A stretch of DNA of 64,000 nucleotides from JABAYQ01 sp018608925. GTDB lineage: Bacteria; Bacteroidota; Bacteroidia; Flavobacteriales; UBA7312. The stretch lies in contig JASJHQ010000078.1 in assembly GCA_037625715.1 (NCBI GenBank), positions 1 through 64,000 of the forward strand, written 5' to 3'. The notes under the pieces were generated by a model. It was not told the DNA's origin. It did not search any database and was given only the letters and a program-made list of their open reading frames with translations. This document shows, piece by piece, positions 1 to 9,598 of the stretch. The translations under genes and the position numbers were made by a program. How positions within the stretch are numbered: the stretch's first letter is position 1; the number at the start of each line of letters is the position of its first letter.

Positions 1-174
1 AATGACTCCTTTAAAATAAAAATCATCAAAAGTTGATGTTTGAAAAAATTCAAAATCATCAATATTAACTATTTTATCATTGTAAGTGAAAACAGTATCA
101 TCATTTAAATTTTTAGAACAAGAAAATAAAAGTAAGGTGGAAAAAAATAGTAACGAAAATCTAAGTAAGTTCAT
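1..174 (-). CDS. Putative lipoprotein, N-terminal part (runs off window)
   Basis: The minus strand is open from an ATG at 174 to the window edge, giving 58 residues without a stop. The first 19 form a lipoprotein signal peptide: a short start with one Arg, a run of Leu/Phe/Ser, then a lipobox LFSC with the lipidated Cys at about residue 19. The visible remainder is rich in Asp and Phe and has no domain I recognise. It starts 10 bases after the stop of the upstream glycosyltransferase, so it is probably the next gene of the polysaccharide operon. The C-terminal part lies outside the window, so no function can be given. Confidence 0.7.
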   Translation of the reverse strand, partial: MNLLRFSLLFFSTLLLFSCSKNLNDDTVFTYNDKIVNIDDFEFFQTSTFDDFYFKGVI

Positions 175-184
175 GGTAATTATT

Positions 185-1276
185 TTAAGTTAATTCATTG
201 TAAATATAATTGATTTTTTTCTCTTCAGCCTCCCAGCTATAAGAGCTTACCACTTTTTTGCGAGCATTTTCGCCTAGCTGGGACAAAGAATCATCCTTTA
301 AGAATTGATTGATACAAATTGACAATTCGTTAACAGAAATAGGGTCAACACATTTTCCACAATCATTTTTTTCAATGATAGAGTGCCAAAGAGGAAAGTT
401 AGAGCAGATAACTGGAAGAGATGCAGACATATATTCGAACATCTTATTTGGCTGAGAGTTAATATGATTTGGCATAGGTAAAAAAGTGACAACACCAGCT
501 TTTGACTCGGCCATTATCTGTTTTGCTTCTTCCCTATTAACAAAGCCTCTAAAGTCAACGTTTTTCCATCCGTTCAATGCCCTAATTTTTTGTTCAAAAA
601 GAGCATTATTAAATTTGCCTGCCAAAACTAATTTTCCATCAATATATTCGCAAGCTCGAACTAAAGCTTCAATACCTCTAATTTCAGAAATACCGCCTAT
701 AAAACATACTTGATCTTTTTTTTCCACCATTCCTTTTTCATGTAGCTCATCTAAAATAGGATAGTTGTTCAAATCTATAGTGTTCGAATTTATTTTTAAA
801 AACCTATCTCTAATAAATGGTGTAGCTGTAAAAAGGTAATCAAACTTTGATGCACAAAAATTTTCGACTTTTTCAATTATAGAAGAAAGGACAATTTGTG
901 AGAAAACATTCAAATAAGGCTTACTCAATAATTGACGAGGCAAATCTTCATGAATATCATAAATAACTTTTTTGCCTTTTCTTTTTAAAAGATAAGCGAA
1001 TATCATAAGTTCTGGATCATGAAAGTGATACAAATCAGCATCTAATTCTAAGGCTTTATTATAAACGTTTTTAGTAGTTTTTATAAATCTATTTAACCTA
1101 CCCTTTTTCTCTATTCCAACATTATGAATAGAAATGCCATTTATAATTTCATCGGCTTTATCGTCGGCTACAATAAGATGGACATCAAAATCACTTTTGG
1201 CTAGACTAGTGCATTCTTTTAAAAAGATTCTAGTATCAAGCCTTGAATGAGCGGATGTAAGATGACAAACCTTCAT
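185..1276 (-). CDS. Glycosyltransferase family 4 (GT-B fold)
   Basis: A 363-residue cytoplasmic or membrane-associated sugar transferase. Seen: an N-terminal Rossmann half with HFHDPEL (about 84-90) and YDIHEDLP (about 106-113), which resembles the acceptor side of bacterial GT4 enzymes. The C-terminal half has a donor-site motif FEYMSASLPVI (about 280-290) whose Glu corresponds to the second Glu of the EX7E motif. Known of the family: retaining transfer from a nucleotide sugar, often to a lipid-linked oligosaccharide. Inferred: it adds one residue of the repeat unit made by this locus. The ATG at 1276 directly abuts the stop of the Wzz-like gene, so the two are translationally linked. Sugar specificity cannot be read from the sequence. 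Confidence 0.88.
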   Translation of the reverse strand: MKVCHLTSAHSRLDTRIFLKECTSLAKSDFDVHLIVADDKADEIINGISIHNVGIEKKGRLNRFIKTTKNVYNKALELDADLYHFHDPELMIFAYLLKRKGKKVIYDIHEDLPRQLLSKPYLNVFSQIVLSSIIEKVENFCASKFDYLFTATPFIRDRFLKINSNTIDLNNYPILDELHEKGMVEKKDQVCFIGGISEIRGIEALVRACEYIDGKLVLAGKFNNALFEQKIRALNGWKNVDFRGFVNREEAKQIMAESKAGVVTFLPMPNHINSQPNKMFEYMSASLPVICSNFPLWHSIIEKNDCGKCVDPISVNELSICINQFLKDDSLSQLGENARKKVVSSYSWEAEEKKINYIYNELT

Positions 1277-2128
1277 TTATTTATTTAAAATATTATTTAA
1301 ATCTCTAAAAAATGCAATGACTAACCCAAGAAAAAAGAATAGACCAGCTAAAATAGAAATTCTGAAAATAGTTCTTGACTTTGTTTTTTTGTAAACTGGA
1401 AAATTAGAAACGAAAGAAAAAGGTTTTAAAAGTTCCAAGTCTCTTTCTAAAGATTGCTTTTTTTGATAAAGTTGAATAATTTGATTTTGAAGAATCTCGC
1501 TTTTATCGTTAGCGATAGAAATTGTACTTAACTCAACTTCAGATTTATTTTTCATATCATATCTATATGATTTCAAATCAATAATCTCTTCTTCAAGATA
1601 AGTTATTAGCTCAGGCGATTGCTTTTGAAACAAAACAAAGTTCTTGTTAGAATATCCGTTTTTATTAAAATAACTAATAAAAGCCTGATTAAGCTCTCTA
1701 ATTGTTTCATTATTTGTAACTCTAATTAAGATTTTAAACTGAGACAATTTCTGACGTCTGTTTTCTAAATCTAATTCGTACAATTGTTCGGCTTCAATAA
1801 ATTTAATAGTGTAGGCACTCTCAATCGAAATAGATAGTTTTTTAGACAAAATCTCATATTCTTTGTTCTTAACTATTTCGCCTAAAGAATTAACCATGTC
1901 AATTGCGATTTTCTGATCGATAATAGGATAATCTAACTCAGACGGATCAATAATACCTTCGAAAAAGGAAAGGCCAGATGTTGCTGTTGAAGTAGACTCG
2001 TAATAAGGAGTTTTAAGGGAATCATAAATAACACCTAACAATATACCGAAAGACAAAAAAAGAAGAACAAACTTCCATTGTCTTTTTATAAAATTGAAAA
2101 AAGAACTTAATAAATTAAATGTGTCCAT
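1277..2128 (-). CDS. Wzz-like chain-length determinant / polysaccharide co-polymerase
   Basis: A 283-residue inner-membrane protein with the two-helix layout of polysaccharide co-polymerases. One membrane segment is at about residues 19-37. A long, charged, largely helical periplasmic part follows, including coiled-coil-like stretches around 200-235. A second segment lies at about 252-272, near the C-terminus. There is a Pro-containing stretch just before the second segment, but no cytoplasmic kinase domain, so it resembles the O-antigen Wzz type rather than a fused Wzc. It sits between the ligase/polymerase-like gene (12-base gap) and a glycosyltransferase. The role in setting chain length is inferred from topology and context, as sequence similarity in this family is low. 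Confidence 0.72.
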   Translation of the reverse strand: MDTFNLLSSFFNFIKRQWKFVLLFLSFGILLGVIYDSLKTPYYESTSTATSGLSFFEGIIDPSELDYPIIDQKIAIDMVNSLGEIVKNKEYEILSKKLSISIESAYTIKFIEAEQLYELDLENRRQKLSQFKILIRVTNNETIRELNQAFISYFNKNGYSNKNFVLFQKQSPELITYLEEEIIDLKSYRYDMKNKSEVELSTISIANDKSEILQNQIIQLYQKKQSLERDLELLKPFSFVSNFPVYKKTKSRTIFRISILAGLFFFLGLVIAFFRDLNNILNK

Positions 2129-2140
2129 GATAATAAAAAA

Positions 2141-3349
2141 TTAAAGTGTTGACTCTTGGTAACTCTTGCAAATGTAAATAATAAAAAATAGATAAATAGG
2201 CCATAAAAATAACGAAGAACTGGATGAAAAAAGCAAGAGGTTAAATAAAACAATCTGAAAAATTAAATCTGAATTTTTAGCTGCTATATTTTTTAAAATC
2301 AAATTAAGATTAATAAATAAGTAGAACAAAGTAGCAATGACACCACTATTAATTAGCAATTCGAAAATAAACGAATGAGGGTTAATTATATAATGCAAGT
2401 TAACGTCATTAATAGATCTATAAAACTCAGCCGAATAATCAATTCCAAATCCCATTCCGAAAGAAGGTATTATAGAATAAAGAGCATATTTATACAAATA
2501 AAACCTTACTGAGGTAGATTGTCTTTCGCTAAATGACAAATCAGACTTTAACTTTGCTATATCATCAATAAGCTGAGCATACCAAGAGTTATCCGTAAAG
2601 TTTCCCATTAAGAAGATTAACAAAAGACCAAACAAAGCGGAACTAACAAACTTCTTAGGGTAGCGATAGCCAAAAAAAGCAAATGTGATTAACAAAGACA
2701 ACCTACTTTGGGTCTTGTAAATAATAAAAACATGAATAAGAAATAAACCAATAACCAGCAAAGATGATCGACTCTTTGAAGAGTCAAATTCAGCAAACAA
2801 ATACATGAACATCAAAGTAAATACTGCCGCAAAATCATTAGAGTTATTATAAACAACTGTTGGGGCTAAACGCATCCAACTGGGAGCATCATAAAGGTCA
2901 GAAACCGGCAAATGATTACCAGTAAATATTTCATACAATGCATAAGCTCCGTACAATCCGTAAAAAATAAAAACAAGGTATTTAGTCTTTTGCAAAAAAG
3001 ACTTTGGAGAGGATATAGAAATTAAATATAGAGTAACTATAAAAAAGAATAAGAAAACAAAGTTAAGAATTGAAAAAGGTTCATAAAAATTACCCAAAAG
3101 TTCAGACCTTAAATAACTTACAATGGATGTATGGAAAAAAGTATAAACAAAGAATAAAAAAGTTAATAAAAGAAAAGGTTCAATTTTTACTTTTTGCTTT
3201 AATAAAACTACTTTTTGAAATAAGTAAGTGCCAAAAAAAATAAATACTATTGGTGTTAAAATACGTAGAGGGTATAAGTTTGGACCTATTCCAAAAGAAC
3301 TTGAAATAAAAATAGCACTCAAAAACAATACGAGAAGTAGACTCTTCAT
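2141..3349 (-). CDS. O-antigen ligase / polymerase-like membrane protein (WaaL/Wzy_C type)
   Basis: A 402-residue, very hydrophobic protein with about ten to twelve membrane helices. Between the late helices is a larger periplasmic loop ending in NPHSFIFELLINSGVIA (about 325-341). This His-containing H-S/N-x-F/Y-L pattern is typical of the Wzy_C/WaaL superfamily, where it lies near the lipid-phosphate substrate. Members either polymerise repeat units or transfer polymer from undecaprenyl diphosphate to lipid A core. Because another polymerase-like protein is encoded at 4516-5868, this one may be the ligase and the other the polymerase. That split is an inference. It ends 12 bases before the Wzz-like gene. 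Confidence 0.72.
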   Translation of the reverse strand: MKSLLLVLFLSAIFISSSFGIGPNLYPLRILTPIVFIFFGTYLFQKVVLLKQKVKIEPFLLLTFLFFVYTFFHTSIVSYLRSELLGNFYEPFSILNFVFLFFFIVTLYLISISSPKSFLQKTKYLVFIFYGLYGAYALYEIFTGNHLPVSDLYDAPSWMRLAPTVVYNNSNDFAAVFTLMFMYLFAEFDSSKSRSSLLVIGLFLIHVFIIYKTQSRLSLLITFAFFGYRYPKKFVSSALFGLLLIFLMGNFTDNSWYAQLIDDIAKLKSDLSFSERQSTSVRFYLYKYALYSIIPSFGMGFGIDYSAEFYRSINDVNLHYIINPHSFIFELLINSGVIATLFYLFINLNLILKNIAAKNSDLIFQIVLFNLLLFSSSSSLFLWPIYLFFIIYICKSYQESTL

Positions 3350-3361
3350 TTTAAATAATCA

Positions 3362-4519
3362 CTACAAATTATGATACGCTTCAATCATTTTTTTCTCTTG
3401 CGACTCCCAGTTATATTCTTTTTTAACAGAAAGAATATTTTCACGAAATTGACTCGCATCCTTACTAAGAATCTTTTTAATTGCATTTAACAAACCATAA
3501 ACATCGTTAGACTCAGCCACTTCCCCTACATTTTTTTTGTCAACAAAGCTTTTAACATCTTTAGTGTTAGAAGCTATGACAGGAACTTCAGCCATTAAAT
3601 ATTCAAATATCTTATTGGGCATACAATAGTAATTATTAAGACATGAGTTCTCTGTATATAAAATTCCAAAGTCAGCACATTTAGTGTAATCGAAAACATC
3701 ATTTATCTTTACTGCTGGATGATAAAAAATATTAGAACATCTATTTGAAAATTGCAGAACCAAAGGAAGAAGCAAACCGTATCCCATAAAAACGATAACT
3801 GGCAAGGAATCTTTTTCGCCTTTATAATTTGAATGCAAGTGATCAAACGCAACTAAAATAGACTCAATCCCTCTACTTTTACTAAACCCACCTTGATAAA
3901 TAAATATTTTCTGATTTTCAGCAATGTTAAACTTTTGTCTAAACACATTATCATTTTCAGAAAACTCTGCAACATCCTTATATACAGGAGTATTATAAAT
4001 TAACCTAGGCTTAGCAATGCCATATAGCTTTTTATATTCATCAGCAATGGAGTCACTAACTGTAAACACGACATCAGCAGAGCTAATCAAGTTTTTTTCA
4101 ATAATAAAAGCAAAGAATTTATCAAGCTTAGATAATCCATACATTTGAGTTTCATACTCGTGTGCATCATAAACAATTTTCACTTGAGAATTAAAAAGCT
4201 TTTTAACAAGAAAACCTACAGGAAGGGCTTTTAAATCATTACAATGAATGATTTCTTTTCTCTTTACTAATTGATAAGCTTTATGTAAAAATTCAAAGTA
4301 TTTAAATATTTGGACGAATTTATTTTTAGACCAATTTCTAGATGACAACTTAACTCTTCGCACTAAAATATCTTCAACAATTTCTTCTTGAGCTAAATCA
4401 TTTTCATGTAGAGCAATAACACAAACTTTGAAATCATTATTTCGTAAAGAAATTGCTTCTTTTAAAACACGACTATCATTAAGAAAATTATTTAATACAA
4501 TTGAAGCGACACTTATCAT
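3362..4519 (-). CDS. Glycosyltransferase family 4 (GT-B fold)
   Basis: A 385-residue GT-B transferase. The N-terminal half has IHCNDLKALP (about 91-100) and VYDAHEYE (about 117-124), a motif common in Bacteroidota GT4 enzymes. The C-terminal half has GGFSKSRGIES (about 210-220) and the donor-site motif PNKIFEYLMAEVPVIAS (about 301-317). It is similar in layout to the enzyme at 185-1276, so the two may be related duplicates acting on different acceptors. Its ATG overlaps the TGA of the polymerase-like gene upstream (ATGA), so translation is probably coupled. Donor sugar and linkage are unknown. Confidence 0.88.
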   Translation of the reverse strand: MISVASIVLNNFLNDSRVLKEAISLRNNDFKVCVIALHENDLAQEEIVEDILVRRVKLSSRNWSKNKFVQIFKYFEFLHKAYQLVKRKEIIHCNDLKALPVGFLVKKLFNSQVKIVYDAHEYETQMYGLSKLDKFFAFIIEKNLISSADVVFTVSDSIADEYKKLYGIAKPRLIYNTPVYKDVAEFSENDNVFRQKFNIAENQKIFIYQGGFSKSRGIESILVAFDHLHSNYKGEKDSLPVIVFMGYGLLLPLVLQFSNRCSNIFYHPAVKINDVFDYTKCADFGILYTENSCLNNYYCMPNKIFEYLMAEVPVIASNTKDVKSFVDKKNVGEVAESNDVYGLLNAIKKILSKDASQFRENILSVKKEYNWESQEKKMIEAYHNL

Positions 4520-5868
4520 TTTATAGAATTAAATTTAAAAATAGATATAAAATAAAGAATTACAGCCAAAATAGATATTAAAACAAATTCGAAATCAAAT
4601 AATATTCCGACATAAGAAGTTCCAACATATTTAGACATGAAAAACATTAAATATACATAATAGGCTATAGGAATTATAGACTTATTGATTGAAACGTATG
4701 ATTTAAAAATTAAATCAAGAAATTGAAGTATAAAACCAAGAAGCAACATAGAAAAAATAGCTCCAAATGCACCAAAGTTAGCCCACCAATCAGCATAAAA
4801 AACAGTTGGGAGAGAGCCAACCAAACCCGTAGAAACCTTCGCAGGAAAAGCGTGATTAAAAGCCTTAGTTGTTATTTGAAAATTCTCAAAAGGCAAAAAT
4901 CCACCAGGATTAGGAAAAGAAGATCCCATCAAAAAACCAATAGAAGATTGCATATCTTGATACCAATAAAAGGGCACAATCTGGGAAACAAAAACTCTAT
5001 GAAATATAATTTTAAAAATAGCAATAATATTTTTATCTGCTTGACCCATAAAAAAGACATACATCATTATTAGCAAAAAGAAAACAGTTATAGACAGCCC
5101 AAAAATAAGCTTCAAATTAATTTTCTTTTTTTGAATAATACCAGAAACAAATAACAAAAGAATAAGATCAATAATTGGCGCTTTATTCAAATTCATAACA
5201 GAAATGAATAGGACATAGAAAAGACAAATAGAAAAAAGAAATTTCCATATAAAATTTCTTCTTTTATTAAAAAACAATATGATGAGCATAAATTTTGAAG
5301 ATGCTCCTATTAGAAATTTAAACCAATGTAATTTGCCTGAAAAATTATTTCCAGCATCACTTCTCATGAGCGCTAAAACAGCCTCATTAGTTCCTGAAAA
5401 AACATGAATTATAGGAAGCTCACCAATAATAGAACGATAGATATACAAACTAAAGGAAGAAACTAATAAAATAATAATTATAGAAAGTAAAACACCTAAA
5501 TTGACATTAAATGTCTTCAACGGTTTTGAAAAGAATTTTTCATTTAAACTATTGTTGTCAAACTTAAAAAACAAATTAGCAATGAGCATTCCTAAAGGGA
5601 TTAAGACAATGCCTAAAGAGCTATATAACCAAACATTAAACACATAGTCAAGATTACTGTACATGCCATAATTCAACTCCAATTGAAAAAACACAACATT
5701 ATACAATACAGAACCCACATAGGCGAAAACCAAATACTTCAGCATAAAGAAGTTAGGAATCGTAAATGATCTTATGGGGCCATTAGCAAAAACAAGTAAC
5801 CTATACCCCATCCATAAAAATAGAATCGAGAAAAAAATAATATGAATACTTAAAAATCCGTGTACCAT
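4516..5868 (-). CDS. Oligosaccharide repeat-unit polymerase-like membrane protein (Wzy candidate)
   Basis: A 450-residue polytopic membrane protein with about eleven or twelve hydrophobic segments and several short basic loops. No catalytic motif is conserved enough to prove function. The size, the long loop around residues 290-345, and the position among flippases, transferases and a Wzz-like gene fit the Wzy polymerases, which join lipid-linked repeat units in the periplasmic leaflet. The protein ends in a TGA that overlaps the next gene's ATG by four bases, and its start lies one base after the stop of the flippase upstream. An alternative is an exopolysaccharide export component. The family call is by topology and context only. 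Confidence 0.65.
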   Translation of the reverse strand: MVHGFLSIHIIFFSILFLWMGYRLLVFANGPIRSFTIPNFFMLKYLVFAYVGSVLYNVVFFQLELNYGMYSNLDYVFNVWLYSSLGIVLIPLGMLIANLFFKFDNNSLNEKFFSKPLKTFNVNLGVLLSIIIILLVSSFSLYIYRSIIGELPIIHVFSGTNEAVLALMRSDAGNNFSGKLHWFKFLIGASSKFMLIILFFNKRRNFIWKFLFSICLFYVLFISVMNLNKAPIIDLILLLFVSGIIQKKKINLKLIFGLSITVFFLLIMMYVFFMGQADKNIIAIFKIIFHRVFVSQIVPFYWYQDMQSSIGFLMGSSFPNPGGFLPFENFQITTKAFNHAFPAKVSTGLVGSLPTVFYADWWANFGAFGAIFSMLLLGFILQFLDLIFKSYVSINKSIIPIAYYVYLMFFMSKYVGTSYVGILFDFEFVLISILAVILYFISIFKFNSIK

Positions 5869-5869
5869 T

Positions 5870-7123
5870 CTAATTCCAAATAAAAGATTTTTTATTCAAT
5901 ATTGGTATTGCCATTATGACATAACAAAAAGTGTGAATTAAAGAAAAATAAAGAAAGAATTGACTCAATTCAATCGAATATGTCTTGCCTAAAACAAACA
6001 ACAAAAACAGCATAACAAAACGAGAAATCTCAATATAAAACGAATATTTATTATTATTTGAAACTAAATAAATTTGAGTAAAAGGAGAAATCGTAAATGC
6101 TGGGATCAAGTAAATAAGTAAGTATTGTGATATAACACCAGCTTCCCTCCAATCCTCACCAAAGAAAAAAGAAAACATATCAGGTAAGAAACTATACACC
6201 GACAAAGCAACTAAAGTTGTAATAACAAATATAGAAGCTATTGCTTTTCGAGTTGTTTTGAATAATTCTTCTTTTTTATTATTGATGAAAAAATCAGATG
6301 CTTGTTTGTAATATACTTGGCCAATTGATGCTGAAATGATGTTAGACGGTACTGTTAGCACTCTTTTTGACAAAGCGTAATAACCTAAGATTGAAACCGT
6401 ATAAACGTCTTGTATGAAGAAAACAGGCACCTGAACAACTAATTGATAAAGCAAAGATTGAGGCATCGTATATAAGGGGAAGTTTTTATACTTAGCAGCT
6501 AATCTTTTAACGCTTGATTTACTCACTTCTTTTAATCTAAAATCAAACCCAGAATTTCGCAGTAAATAAAAAGTGGAAGTAAGAAAAGCTAAAGAAGAAC
6601 TAAAGACAAGAGCTAAAGACCCAAATTGCAAATAACCTAAAGAAACATTAGAAGTGGAGCTAGTCAAAGATTGAGTAGTTTTAGAAATTGCTATCGATTT
6701 ATATTTTTCAAACTTATTAGACAAGGACAAATAAATTTGCTGAATACTAACCATCAAAACAACCAAAGGCAATCCGTATAAAAAAGAATCTCTAATAGCT
6801 AACTCAAAAACAGAAAACTGTTTATTTAAGAAAATTAAAACATATAAGAAAACCGTAAAACAAACAGAAATAAAAATATTTAAAAACACTAAATTATTGA
6901 TGTCTTGTTTCTTTTCCGGAAGCAACAAAGAAGAAGAGTACTTACCATTAGCTACAGAAGTACAAATATTTAAAATACTAAGAAAAATAGCTAATTCTCC
7001 AAACTGGGAAGAATCAAATAATCGAGTTAGCAGTGGGCTTATTAAAATTGGTATGGATTGTGACAAAACACTTCCAGACATCAAAGTCAAAACACTTTTA
7101 AAAATGTTACTTTTTTTATCCAT
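5870..7123 (-). CDS. Polysaccharide flippase-like protein (Wzx/MOP superfamily)
   Basis: A 417-residue protein with about twelve to fourteen membrane helices. The first two helices read GSVLSQSIPILISPLLTRLF, and FGELAIFLSI follows them, which is characteristic of Wzx/oligosaccharide flippases. Known role: moving undecaprenyl-diphosphate-linked repeat units across the inner membrane. This copy is visibly a paralogue of the one at 9599-10846, sharing the pattern GS-L-Q-IP-SP-R followed by FG-LA-F-SI, whereas the one at 8276-9598 belongs to a different branch. It is one of three flippases in the operon, so which one serves this polymer is not clear. Confidence 0.82.
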   Translation of the reverse strand: MDKKSNIFKSVLTLMSGSVLSQSIPILISPLLTRLFDSSQFGELAIFLSILNICTSVANGKYSSSLLLPEKKQDINNLVFLNIFISVCFTVFLYVLIFLNKQFSVFELAIRDSFLYGLPLVVLMVSIQQIYLSLSNKFEKYKSIAISKTTQSLTSSTSNVSLGYLQFGSLALVFSSSLAFLTSTFYLLRNSGFDFRLKEVSKSSVKRLAAKYKNFPLYTMPQSLLYQLVVQVPVFFIQDVYTVSILGYYALSKRVLTVPSNIISASIGQVYYKQASDFFINNKKEELFKTTRKAIASIFVITTLVALSVYSFLPDMFSFFFGEDWREAGVISQYLLIYLIPAFTISPFTQIYLVSNNNKYSFYIEISRFVMLFLLFVLGKTYSIELSQFFLYFSLIHTFCYVIMAIPILNKKSFIWN

Positions 7124-7133
7124 AAATATTTAA

Positions 7134-8276
7134 TCAATTACATACAGATGTGTATATACTTTGGAGGGATTGTGAAATTACTTTTTCTGAATAAGTATTC
7201 ATTACATAGTTTCTAAGCTTCTCTTTTTGAAAAGAATCTTTTCGAACAACCACTTCCTTTAGAGAATCTCCTAGCTGATCAATATCACAAAGAATACCGT
7301 AATCGTCATTTGTAATAATAGAGGATGGGCCAGAGGACTTGACAGAAACAACTGGCACTCCACAAGAAAGAGATTCTATAATAACAACACTAAAAGTCTC
7401 AATAAAACTTGAGACTACTAAGCAATTGGATTGATGAATTAACTGACGCACCTTTTTTCTAGAAGGAGCTTTTAGCAGATTAACTTGATTATGGGAATCA
7501 TTCTTTTTAATATAATCTTGTATCTTCCCTTTCTGAGGGCCGTATCCTGCTACCGTTAGTTTTCTGTTTAAGTCACCTTTAAAATTATCCAAAAAACTTT
7601 TGACAAGATGAATTTGATTTTTATTTGCATTAAGATGCCCGATGTTTAAAAAATTAAACTGACTATTACTTCCCTGCTGATCTAGTAAATTAAAAAAATC
7701 AACATCAACAACATTAGGTATCGTAACAAACTGAATACCCATTTTTTTAATCAACAACTCTGTAAATCCGATACTAACGGAAATGTTCATATCGCTTTTT
7801 TCAAAAACATTTTTAGCAAACCTTAATTGATTTTTAGAAAGCTGATTATCAATGAAAGCGCTAGAATGTTCCGTAACTACAAATGGGATATTATACTTTT
7901 CCTTAGCCCAAATAGCAATGTCTCCAGAGTAAAAATTATGAACATGAATAACATCAGGCATTCCTACCTCTTCAATATATTTTTTCAGAAGATACTTGCC
8001 TATCGACAACCTAACAAAGCTATTTAACCTAAAAGATTTTGGTATAGAAGGAAAAGGAAATACACTAGTAGGAATACCATCATCAATATATTTCTCTTTT
8101 TCGAAGAAAAACTTACTGTGATAAAATACCTTTTTCATGGAAATTGGTAATGAGCACAAAACACCAACTTTGTTACCTTGTTTTTTTAAAGCCAAGGCTT
8201 GATCTCTAAAAAAAGGAGCCGATATTAAATTATAAGCACTTGTATAAGAAGAAGGTAAAATTAATATATGCTTCAT
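7134..8276 (-). CDS. Glycosyltransferase family 4 (EX7E type)
   Basis: A 380-residue GT-B glycosyltransferase with a textbook donor site. ETFSVVIIE (about 293-301) supplies both Glu of the EX7E motif and is followed by SLSCGVPVVS. The N-terminal half carries DVIHVHNFYSGD (about 108-119) and VVTEHSS (about 133-139). IPNVVD (about 186-191) precedes the C-terminal Rossmann fold. This copy is closer to capsule and exopolysaccharide GT4 enzymes than the other two in the operon. Its ATG overlaps the TAA of the upstream flippase by one base (TAATG), so translational coupling is likely. Sugar specificity is not readable. Confidence 0.92.
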   Translation of the reverse strand: MKHILILPSSYTSAYNLISAPFFRDQALALKKQGNKVGVLCSLPISMKKVFYHSKFFFEKEKYIDDGIPTSVFPFPSIPKSFRLNSFVRLSIGKYLLKKYIEEVGMPDVIHVHNFYSGDIAIWAKEKYNIPFVVTEHSSAFIDNQLSKNQLRFAKNVFEKSDMNISVSIGFTELLIKKMGIQFVTIPNVVDVDFFNLLDQQGSNSQFNFLNIGHLNANKNQIHLVKSFLDNFKGDLNRKLTVAGYGPQKGKIQDYIKKNDSHNQVNLLKAPSRKKVRQLIHQSNCLVVSSFIETFSVVIIESLSCGVPVVSVKSSGPSSIITNDDYGILCDIDQLGDSLKEVVVRKDSFQKEKLRNYVMNTYSEKVISQSLQSIYTSVCN

Positions 8277-9598
8277 TATTGTTTTATGTAATTTAACAAA
8301 GCATTAAATTTATTTCTGTAGAATTTAAAATCACTTTGCCTTACAAAGACAAACTTAAAAAAAGAAATCTTATTATATCTAGAAAAGTAAATTACTTTAA
8401 TAATAGCATCTGTTCCATAACAGAGGCTAGTGGAAAGTGCTGCTCCTATCAATCCAATTTTAGGAATCAAAATAATATTTAAAGCAACATTAATAAATGC
8501 AACTACTAAAGCAACGTAAGAATTAATCTCTGGAAATCCTCTTCCAGTAAAATCGTTTGCTAAGACTTTACTTAATGAAAATAATACTACACCAGGAATC
8601 ATAAATAAAAAAGGAACTACACTCTCAACAAAATCAATTCCAAATAAAAATTTAATCAGAAAAGGACTTATAACTGCTAACCAACTTCCAGTAATAAATG
8701 TTAGAAAGAGAGTGTTACGCGATGCAAATGCAGTAAAATTAGTTTTTTCAATGTCTGTTTTTAAATTAGCGACTCTCGCAAAAAGAACAGAAGAAACTGC
8801 TTGAGGAATTAACCAAACTCTCTCAACGAGCAATACTGCTATAGAATATACACCAACACTTATATCGTCTAAGAAATAAGCTATTAGAAAAATATCTACT
8901 CTGTAACTTAAAAATGTAAGAACATTACTCACATGACCCTTTAATCCGAAAATTAAACTCTCTTTCAAATATGGAATAGACAATTTAAATGAGAATCCTA
9001 AGCCATATTCCTTCCGTATAATTAAATAAGAAACAATAGCCATTAATAATTGAGTGCAAGCAAAACTCAAAACAGCACCAAAAACAGCGAGGTCAAGCAA
9101 CCAAATAAAAAGGATAGAAAAAAACAGCAAACCAATCTGATTAAGAATAACAACAATATTTAATTTTGAAAAATTTTCTTTGCTATGAAGAAATGACTGG
9201 AGATTTTTCTGAAGAAAAATTAATGGTATTATAAATAAAGTATACAGCAACAATTGCAACGATATATTAGCAAAGAACTCTTCGGATAGAAAAAAGACAA
9301 CCATAAGGCCAACTAATATTGAAATAAGACTCAATGAAGCTGAAATAAAAAAATTGCTATGGTATACTTCTGAATCAGAATATTTATCCTGTCCGATTAA
9401 GTAAACTGTAGAAATAGAAATTCCTGAATTAAAAAAAGTGTAGAGAATAGTAGGTAATAAAATAGCAAGTGTATACTGACCTTGTTTTTCTGGACCAAGA
9501 ATTCTTGCAATAATAGTTACTGCCAACAGGCCTATCACAAGACTTAAAATCTGTCTCGCTATCGTTATAGAAGAATTATAAAAAACAGACTTTTTCAA
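8276..9598 (-). CDS. Polysaccharide flippase-like protein (Wzx, polysaccharide synthesis family)
   Basis: A 440-residue polytopic membrane protein of the MOP flippase superfamily. The N-terminus carries the motif LAVTIIARILGPEKQGQYTL (about 25-44), typical of the RfbX-like branch. About twelve to fourteen helices follow. A charged linker before helix 7 (about 205-225) separates two six-helix bundles. The start is TTG at 9598, immediately after the TAA of the preceding gene. The next in-frame ATG comes only after about 95 residues, which would delete the first helices, so the TTG start is needed. It overlaps the following glycosyltransferase by one base. It differs in sequence type from the two neighbouring flippases. 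Confidence 0.85.
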   Translation of the reverse strand: MKKSVFYNSSITIARQILSLVIGLLAVTIIARILGPEKQGQYTLAILLPTILYTFFNSGISISTVYLIGQDKYSDSEVYHSNFFISASLSLISILVGLMVVFFLSEEFFANISLQLLLYTLFIIPLIFLQKNLQSFLHSKENFSKLNIVVILNQIGLLFFSILFIWLLDLAVFGAVLSFACTQLLMAIVSYLIIRKEYGLGFSFKLSIPYLKESLIFGLKGHVSNVLTFLSYRVDIFLIAYFLDDISVGVYSIAVLLVERVWLIPQAVSSVLFARVANLKTDIEKTNFTAFASRNTLFLTFITGSWLAVISPFLIKFLFGIDFVESVVPFLFMIPGVVLFSLSKVLANDFTGRGFPEINSYVALVVAFINVALNIILIPKIGLIGAALSTSLCYGTDAIIKVIYFSRYNKISFFKFVFVRQSDFKFYRNKFNALLNYIKQ

